Below, in pieces: positions 8,139 to 11,747 of a stretch of DNA of 11,747 bases. The stretch is from Phycisphaerae bacterium. GTDB lineage: Bacteria; Planctomycetota; Phycisphaerae; Phycisphaerales; SM1A02. The stretch lies in the NCBI GenBank assembly GCA_002862325.1, contig PKCT01000225.1, forward strand, positions 1 to 11,747, read 5' to 3'. How positions within the stretch are numbered: position 1 is the stretch's first letter; every line of letters begins with the position of its first letter. The notes beneath the pieces are model-generated. The model made no database searches and was not told the origin of the DNA. It saw nothing but the letters and a program-made list of their open reading frames with translations. Both the position numbers and the translations under genes were made by a program.

Positions 8139-8819
8139 ATGACCGAACCTTCCCATCTCATCCGGATCGAGAGCCAGGACGAGGACACCACCGAGCGCGT
8201 CGGCGAGATTCTCGGAGAGGTGGTCGCACGGCCGGCGGTGATCGCGCTCCAGGGTGATCTCGGTGCCGGGAAGACCAGACTGGTGCGGGGCATCGCGCGT
8301 GGACTGGGGCTGGACGCAGGTGAGATCTCCAGCCCGACCTTCGTCGTGCACATGGAGCATCGTGGGCGAGACGGAACCCTGAGTCACCTGGACGCCTATC
8401 GCCTCGCGGGCGACGAGGAGCTCGAGAACATCGGCTTCGACGAACTCCTCGAGGATGGGGATCGCCTGATCGCCATCGAGTGGCCTCAGAGGATCAAACG
8501 ATTGATGGCAGATCGGATCGATGTGCGACTCGACCATCGGGGGCTGGAGGTGCGGGCCATCTCGGTCCTCGACGCCAGAAGCGACGAGGCGGAACGAAGG
8601 CGACTTCGCGAAGCGCTCGAAGCTCGGGCGGCCGCGTTCATCCAGTCTCTAGGGCGGGTGTCGGGGTGCCCGGCCTGCGACGGCACGGTCACGGCGGACC
8701 GCTTCCTGCCGTTCTGTTCCGAGCGCTGCCGTCTCGCGGATCTCGAGGGTTGGTTCGGAGGCAGCTACTCGATCTCGCGGCCGCTCGACGAGACCGACTT
8801 CCTGGAGGGCGAGGTGTGA
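8139..8819 (+). CDS. tsaE: TsaE ATPase fused to a YacG-type zinc finger
   Basis: The first 145 residues are TsaE, the ATPase that works with TsaB and TsaD to place threonylcarbamoyl (t6A) on A37 of ANN-decoding tRNAs. Visible motifs are Walker A GDLGAGKT (39-46), SSPTF (64-68), HLDAYRL (83-89) and EWPQRI (114-119). A charged helical linker (about 146-172) leads to a second domain that matches YacG, the small gyrase-binding zinc protein. Cysteines C177, C180, C193 and C197 form C-x2-C-x12-C-x3-C, with FLPFCSERCRLADLEGW and a final SYSIS strand. The whole is one uninterrupted frame of 226 residues; TsaE alone is about 150 and YacG about 65. The start is ATG 8139 with GGAG five bases upstream, 13 bp after the thiL stop. 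The TsaE call is certain, the YacG call strong. Whether the fused finger still binds gyrase is unknown. Confidence 0.92.
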   Translation: MTEPSHLIRIESQDEDTTERVGEILGEVVARPAVIALQGDLGAGKTRLVRGIARGLGLDAGEISSPTFVVHMEHRGRDGTLSHLDAYRLAGDEELENIGFDELLEDGDRLIAIEWPQRIKRLMADRIDVRLDHRGLEVRAISVLDARSDEAERRRLREALEARAAAFIQSLGRVSGCPACDGTVTADRFLPFCSERCRLADLEGWFGGSYSISRPLDETDFLEGEV

Positions 8820-8828
8820 CGCTCGCGG

Positions 8829-9347
8829 CTAGGACTTCGGCGTTGTCGCGTGCTCGCCGTTCGGCCCGTCCTCGATCGGTTCGTCGCCGCTCTCCTCGGA
8901 TCCCGTCTCGGGGCTCATTGCGAAGATCTGGAAGCGATGGCCCACCGGCGACCAGCCGAGCTCCGCGCAGATGCGATCTCGAAGACCGATGAGGTCGGGA
9001 CTCTGGAAGTCGATCGTGCGGCCCGTTCGCATGCAGACCATCACATCCCGCGGCTGCTTGCCGTAGATCAGCTGGAAGTGGGCCTGCTTCGAATCGAAGA
9101 GGGCCTGGGTGATGATGCCCGCCTCCTGGAGCAGCTTGAGCGTTCGGTAGATGGTGGCCTTCGAGACGCGCTGATCTTGGGTTCGCATCTCCAGCAGCAG
9201 TTCCTCGGCCTCGAACGGTCCGTCGTGGTCGATGATGGCCTGGAGGATGTCCGCGCGTTCGACCGTGTACTTCAGACTCTTCGTTCGAAGAAAGCGACGA
9301 AAGACCGAGCAAAGCGGCATCAGGATCTCGGGGGAGGTTTCGCTCAT
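8829..9347 (-). CDS. Fur-family transcriptional regulator lacking canonical metal ligands
   Basis: The 172-residue protein has the Fur layout. A winged helix spans about residues 15-90, with the recognition helix VSKATIYRTLKLLQEAGII (61-79). A small dimerisation domain follows (HFQL..., TIDF at 111-114, GHRFQIF at 136-142). Fur proteins are metal- or peroxide-responsive repressors. By hand alignment with E. coli Fur, most ligands are replaced: His33 position by Pro, Glu81 by Gln92, His88 by Arg100, His90 by Val102, Cys96 by Thr108. Only Asp101, Cys105 and His137 remain, and the C-terminal CxxC is absent. About 25 extra acidic residues follow the fold. It is therefore unlikely to be a standard iron or zinc sensor; signal and targets are unknown. 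It is divergent from the queuosine glycosyltransferase across 46 bp and ends 9 bp from the convergent tsaE stop, with no visible terminator between. Confidence 0.88.
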   Translation of the reverse strand: MSETSPEILMPLCSVFRRFLRTKSLKYTVERADILQAIIDHDGPFEAEELLLEMRTQDQRVSKATIYRTLKLLQEAGIITQALFDSKQAHFQLIYGKQPRDVMVCMRTGRTIDFQSPDLIGLRDRICAELGWSPVGHRFQIFAMSPETGSEESGDEPIEDGPNGEHATTPKS

Positions 9348-9353
9348 GCCGAC

Positions 9354-9384
9354 AGTGTAGGGCAGGGGACTTGCCCCCTACAAT
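9354..9384. promoter_or_regulatory. Inverted repeat and overlapping divergent promoters, fur-like / glycosyltransferase
   Basis: The 46-bp gap contains an inverted repeat with arms TGTAGGG (9356-9362) and CCCTACA (9376-9382), and a nested alternative pairing of GGGCA with TGCCC. Its right arm overlaps a rightward -10-like TACAAT (9379-9384), nine bases before the ATG at 9394. Its left arm overlaps a leftward -10-like TACACT (9359-9354), six bases before the fur-like ATG. If these hexamers are real, both mRNAs would be almost leaderless. The repeat is placed as an operator would be. No clear -35 is visible. Confidence 0.45.
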
Positions 9385-9393
9385 CAGCCCGCC

Positions 9394-10572
9394 ATGGGAA
9401 CGATCCTCGCGCTGCAACCTTGGGACTCCGGATCGCATGCCGCGGTCCGTGCCTCGATCGAGCGGCATGCCTTGATGGAGTGGCGTTTCGAGACGATGGC
9501 GGGGCGGAGCCCTCGTTGGCGACTGCGACATGCGGGGTTGGCGTTCGCCGAGCGTCTGAGCGAGGCACCGATCCGGGAGGTGGACGCCGTCTTCGCCACC
9601 AGCATGATGTCGCTCTCCGACTTCCGCGCCGCGTCGCCCGCATTCCTGCGGAATCGTCCGCACATCCTCTACATGCACGAGAACCAGGTGGCGTATCCGG
9701 CCTCTCCGAGCGCATCCGACTCGGATCGAACCCGTGATGCGCATCTGGCATTCACGAATCTCGCGTCCATCGAGGCCGCCGATCGCGTCGTCTGGAACTC
9801 CGGTTGGAACCGCGAGTCCTTCGTCGATGGCGTCCAGGATCTGTTGTCGCACGCGCCGGAGAGGGTCGGCCTCGGTTGGATCGACCGGCTTCGCGAGAAG
9901 AGTGTGATCGTTCCGCCACCGGTCGAGCGGTCGACGGGTCGAGGCGAGGGAGTTTTACATAACCGCGGCCGCGGCGGTTATGCGGAGCCCGCGGACGTCC
10001 TCGTGGCGTGGCCGCATCGTTGGGAATACGACAAGGGCTGCGAGGAGCTGCTGGCGATCGCGGATCGGGCATTCGCCTTGGAGCGCCAGGGTGGTCCGCG
10101 TCTTCGCTGGTGCCTCCTGGGGCGTCAGGGGTCGCATCGACCGGAACCCATGGCCACCTTCTGTGAACGGCATGCGGATCGAATCCGCCACGCAGGATGG
10201 ATCGCCAACCACGAGACCTATCGAGCCACGCTGCGTCAGTGCGACTGGATCCTCTCCACGAGTCGGCACGAGTTCTTCGGGATCGCCGTCGCCGAAGCGC
10301 TCCTGGAGGGATGTCTTCCATGGTTGCCGCGCCGTCTGAGCTATCCGGAGCTGATTCCCGAGGAGGCATTCGATCTCGACCCGTGGACAACGCCCGGGGC
10401 GCGGAGTCGGACCGACGAGCAGCGCGATCGCATCGCACGGGTCCAGGCCGGGGTGAGGGCGAAGCTCTCGTCCGCGGTCGCGGAGCACGCCGTCGAGCGG
10501 TTGGAGGGCGAGGTTCGTCGGGCGATCGAGGCGAGTCGGCTCGGGGTCTCCGGCGACTCAGGGGCCCGCTGA
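9394..10572 (+). CDS. tRNA-queuosine alpha-mannosyltransferase family glycosyltransferase (DUF3524/GTDC1-like)
   Basis: The 392-residue GT-B protein resembles the animal enzyme QTMAN (GTDC1), which uses GDP-mannose to mannosylate queuosine-34 of tRNA-Asp. The N-terminal half has the opening strand with PWDSGSH (9-15) and LYMHENQVAYP containing H95-E96-N97-Q98. The C-terminal half has WPHRWEYDK (206-214), the family signature, then STSRHEFFGIAVAEAL around R291-G296, a Gly-Cys-Pro turn and LSYPELIPEE. Length is typical for bacterial members. Between the halves (about residues 180-203) is a Gly/Arg-rich linker, partly encoded by a palindrome. The animal protein also carries a long insert there. 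The start at ATG 9394 matches the family N-terminus. Family membership is firm. The sugar donor and whether bacterial queuosine tRNA is the substrate are inference; related GT4 acceptors are possible. Confidence 0.87.
   Translation: MGTILALQPWDSGSHAAVRASIERHALMEWRFETMAGRSPRWRLRHAGLAFAERLSEAPIREVDAVFATSMMSLSDFRAASPAFLRNRPHILYMHENQVAYPASPSASDSDRTRDAHLAFTNLASIEAADRVVWNSGWNRESFVDGVQDLLSHAPERVGLGWIDRLREKSVIVPPPVERSTGRGEGVLHNRGRGGYAEPADVLVAWPHRWEYDKGCEELLAIADRAFALERQGGPRLRWCLLGRQGSHRPEPMATFCERHADRIRHAGWIANHETYRATLRQCDWILSTSRHEFFGIAVAEALLEGCLPWLPRRLSYPELIPEEAFDLDPWTTPGARSRTDEQRDRIARVQAGVRAKLSSAVAEHAVERLEGEVRRAIEASRLGVSGDSGAR
9958..9982. repeat. Perfect palindrome inside the glycosyltransferase gene
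   Basis: Arms CATAACCGC (9958-9966) and GCGGTTATG (9974-9982) are exact reverse complements around a 7-bp GC spacer. The element encodes H189 to Y196, inside the interdomain linker, and its TA-rich arms contrast with the surrounding GC-rich coding sequence. It could fold as a hairpin in the mRNA or be a small palindromic element inserted in frame. Confidence 0.6.
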
Positions 10573-10610
10573 CCCCAGGTTCGGACCAGCCGAGCCGGTC
10601 CCCCCTGTCG

Positions 10611-10636
10611 GCCTATAATGTATGTTACGTAAAACT
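10611..10636 (+). promoter_or_regulatory. AT-rich island with TATAAT hexamer
   Basis: Between the glycosyltransferase stop and typA lies an AT-rich patch unlike its surroundings. It contains a perfect TATAAT at 10614-10619 and the 8-bp palindrome TTACGTAA at 10625-10632. No good -35 is visible at the expected distance (CGAGCC at 10591-10596). As a promoter it would fire rightward into two hairpins and then antisense to typA. Confidence 0.3.
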
Positions 10637-10641
10637 GGAAC

Positions 10642-10682
10642 GAGCCTGAGGGCTCACCAGGGCCCTTTCGGGGCCTGCCTGG
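10642..10682 (-). terminator. Tandem hairpins after typA, probable terminator
   Basis: Two stem-loops occupy the convergent gap. GAGCC (10642-10646) pairs with GGCTC (10651-10655). Next to it, CCAGG (10657-10661) pairs with CCTGG (10678-10682), with an inner GGCCC/GGGCC stem around a TTTC-type loop. For typA they begin 11 bp after the stop and are followed by only a short T-run (TTTT at 10634-10631 read leftward), so termination could be partly Rho-dependent. They may also serve the rightward glycosyltransferase transcript. Confidence 0.55.
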
Positions 10683-10693
10683 TCTGTGTCGTT

Positions 10694-11725
10694 TCAGGCC
10701 TTGGCCGCGTCCTCGAGCTGCTGGCGTCGCTGTCTTGCCTGGCGGCGTCGGTTGGTCTCGTCGAGCTCCACCTTGCGCACCCGAATCGCGTTCGGGGTGA
10801 TCTCGACGGACTCGTCTTCGGCGATGTATTCGAGCGCCATCTCGAGCGTGAGTCGCCGGGCGGCCTTGAGGACGACCGTCGCCTCCTTGTTGGACTCCCG
10901 CATGTTCGAGAACGCCTTGGCCTTGGTCGGATTCACGTCCAGATCGTTTGCTCGACTGTTCTCGCCGACGACCATGCCCGAATACACCTCGTCGCCGGGC
11001 TCGACGAACATGACCGCCCGTTCGGAGAGCGAAAGCAGCGAATAGGTCTTCGCGGTGCCGGTGTCCGTCGAGACGAGAACGCCGTTGGTCCGCTCGCGTG
11101 CGGTCGAACCCGCCGGCCTCCATTCCTCGAAGGTGTGGTGGACGATCGCTTCGCCGCCGGACGCGTTGAGCAGTCGCGTACGGAGTCCGATGAGCCCCTT
11201 GGCGGGAATCAGGCCCTCGAGGCGGGTGCGACTTCCGACCGCATCGACCGAGACGATTTCGCCTCCGCGTTGTCCGACCTGTTCGATGACCGGTCCAGTC
11301 GAGTCGGGTGGCACGTCGACGGTGAGCCGCTCCCACGGTTCGCTTCTGACCCCGTCGATGTCTCGAATGACGACTTCGGGGCGTCCGACCACGACCTCGA
11401 ACCCCTCGCGTCGCATCTGTTCGAGCAGCACCCCCAGGTGAAGCAGGCCTCGCCCGGAGACTCGGAAGCTCTCGGCAGAGTCGCCGGGTTCGACACGCAG
11501 CGCGACGTTGGCCTCGAGTTCGCGATCCAGGCGGTCTCGAATCTGCCGACTGGTCACGAACTTTCCATCGCGTCCGGCGAAGGGGCCGTCGTTGATGCGG
11601 AAGACCATGTGCAGCGTCGGCTCGTCAACGTCGACCCGCTCGAGCGGCTGCGGATCCTCCAGGCAGGCGATGGTGTCGCCCAGTCCGGCGGCCTCGAGCC
11701 CTTCCAGGGCGCAGAGTAAGTGCAT
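10694..11725 (-). CDS. typA: TypA/BipA ribosome-associated GTPase, C-terminal part only
   Basis: The readable 343 residues match the C-terminal half of TypA/BipA, a translational GTPase involved in 50S assembly and stress growth. Family landmarks are VDEPTLHMVF, SPFAG-like GPFAGRDGKFVTSRQI, LEANVALRVE, SGRGLLHLGVLLEQMRREGFEV, the CTD motifs GLIPAKGLIGLR and GVLVS, and SNMRESNKEATVVL, ending in a basic tail. Alignment with E. coli BipA begins at LCALEGL (E. coli IVAITGL, roughly residue 260 of about 607). The GTPase and most of domain II should lie upstream. However, a TAG stands directly before ATG 11725, and none of the three frames in the last 25 bp resembles TypA. The gene is therefore either cut by the end of the assembled sequence, frameshifted, or interrupted by an inserted element. 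Treat ATG 11725 as an arbitrary boundary, not a real start. Confidence 0.85.
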   Translation of the reverse strand: MHLLCALEGLEAAGLGDTIACLEDPQPLERVDVDEPTLHMVFRINDGPFAGRDGKFVTSRQIRDRLDRELEANVALRVEPGDSAESFRVSGRGLLHLGVLLEQMRREGFEVVVGRPEVVIRDIDGVRSEPWERLTVDVPPDSTGPVIEQVGQRGGEIVSVDAVGSRTRLEGLIPAKGLIGLRTRLLNASGGEAIVHHTFEEWRPAGSTARERTNGVLVSTDTGTAKTYSLLSLSERAVMFVEPGDEVYSGMVVGENSRANDLDVNPTKAKAFSNMRESNKEATVVLKAARRLTLEMALEYIAEDESVEITPNAIRVRKVELDETNRRRQARQRRQQLEDAAKA

Positions 11726-11747
11726 CTAGGGCATACCCCGTGTGATC

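Noticed and set aside
8689..9852. Minus-strand open frame of 387 codons spanning the Fur-like gene and the glycosyltransferase 5' end
   Set aside because: It is out of frame with the Fur-like gene and antisense to two well-supported genes, with shadow-type composition.
11700..11747. Intein at the typA breakpoint, because the first TypA-like residues are LCAL with a possible +1 cysteine
   Set aside because: An intein would end in His-Asn before the cysteine and stay in frame; here the preceding residues are His-Leu-Leu with a stop just upstream.
1..11747. CRISPR array, tRNA, rRNA, insertion sequence or phage genes
   Set aside because: No regularly spaced direct repeats, no cloverleaf-like segments, no transposase or integrase motifs were seen on either strand by eye.

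Overview
This GC-rich window looks like chromosomal DNA of a Gram-negative-type bacterium, most likely a planctomycete of the Phycisphaerae type. That placement is inference. It rests on an LPS gene (Kdo transferase), lipoprotein sorting, a DUF3553 protein, the planctomycete-like wording of several families, and frequent non-ATG starts. I see no rRNA, tRNA, CRISPR array, insertion sequence or phage gene. This is mostly a housekeeping stretch with several unusual gene architectures, not an obvious defence or mobile island.

Left part (1-5247). A partial DUF3553 protein runs leftward off the window. Divergent from it is a YmdB/TIGR00282 metallophosphoesterase. That gene converges on, and overlaps by 32 bp, a very long leftward gene encoding a single-chain 5-oxoprolinase/hydantoinase (A and B halves fused, about 1230 residues). 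The many long plus-strand open frames opposite this gene are GC-driven shadows.

Middle (5335-8819). Four rightward genes form one tight operon: a thioredoxin-fold lipoprotein, Kdo transferase (kdtA/waaA), thiamine-monophosphate kinase (thiL), and a fusion of the t6A-tRNA ATPase TsaE with a YacG-type zinc finger. Stops and starts overlap at the first two junctions. kdtA appears to start at a CTG codon behind a strong Shine-Dalgarno, 26 codons before its first ATG. thiL next to tsaE repeats the Bacillus ydiA-ydiB arrangement.

Right part (8829-11747). A Fur-family regulator runs leftward and converges closely on the operon. It has lost most canonical Fur metal ligands. Only 46 bp separate its start from a divergent glycosyltransferase of the tRNA-queuosine mannosyltransferase family (DUF3524/GTDC1-like); that gap holds an inverted repeat and two -10-like hexamers. 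The glycosyltransferase gene carries a perfect 9-bp-arm palindrome in its interdomain linker. An AT-rich island and two hairpins follow, then a leftward TypA/BipA gene of which only the C-terminal half is readable. Its frame is closed by a TAG directly before the first ATG, 22 bp from the window end.

The common theme on the right is translation: TsaE (position 37 of tRNA), the queuosine glycosyltransferase (position 34) and TypA (ribosome GTPase). The observations most worth following are the TsaE-YacG fusion, the divergent Fur-like protein with its operator-like repeat, the CTG start of kdtA, the in-gene palindrome and the broken typA.
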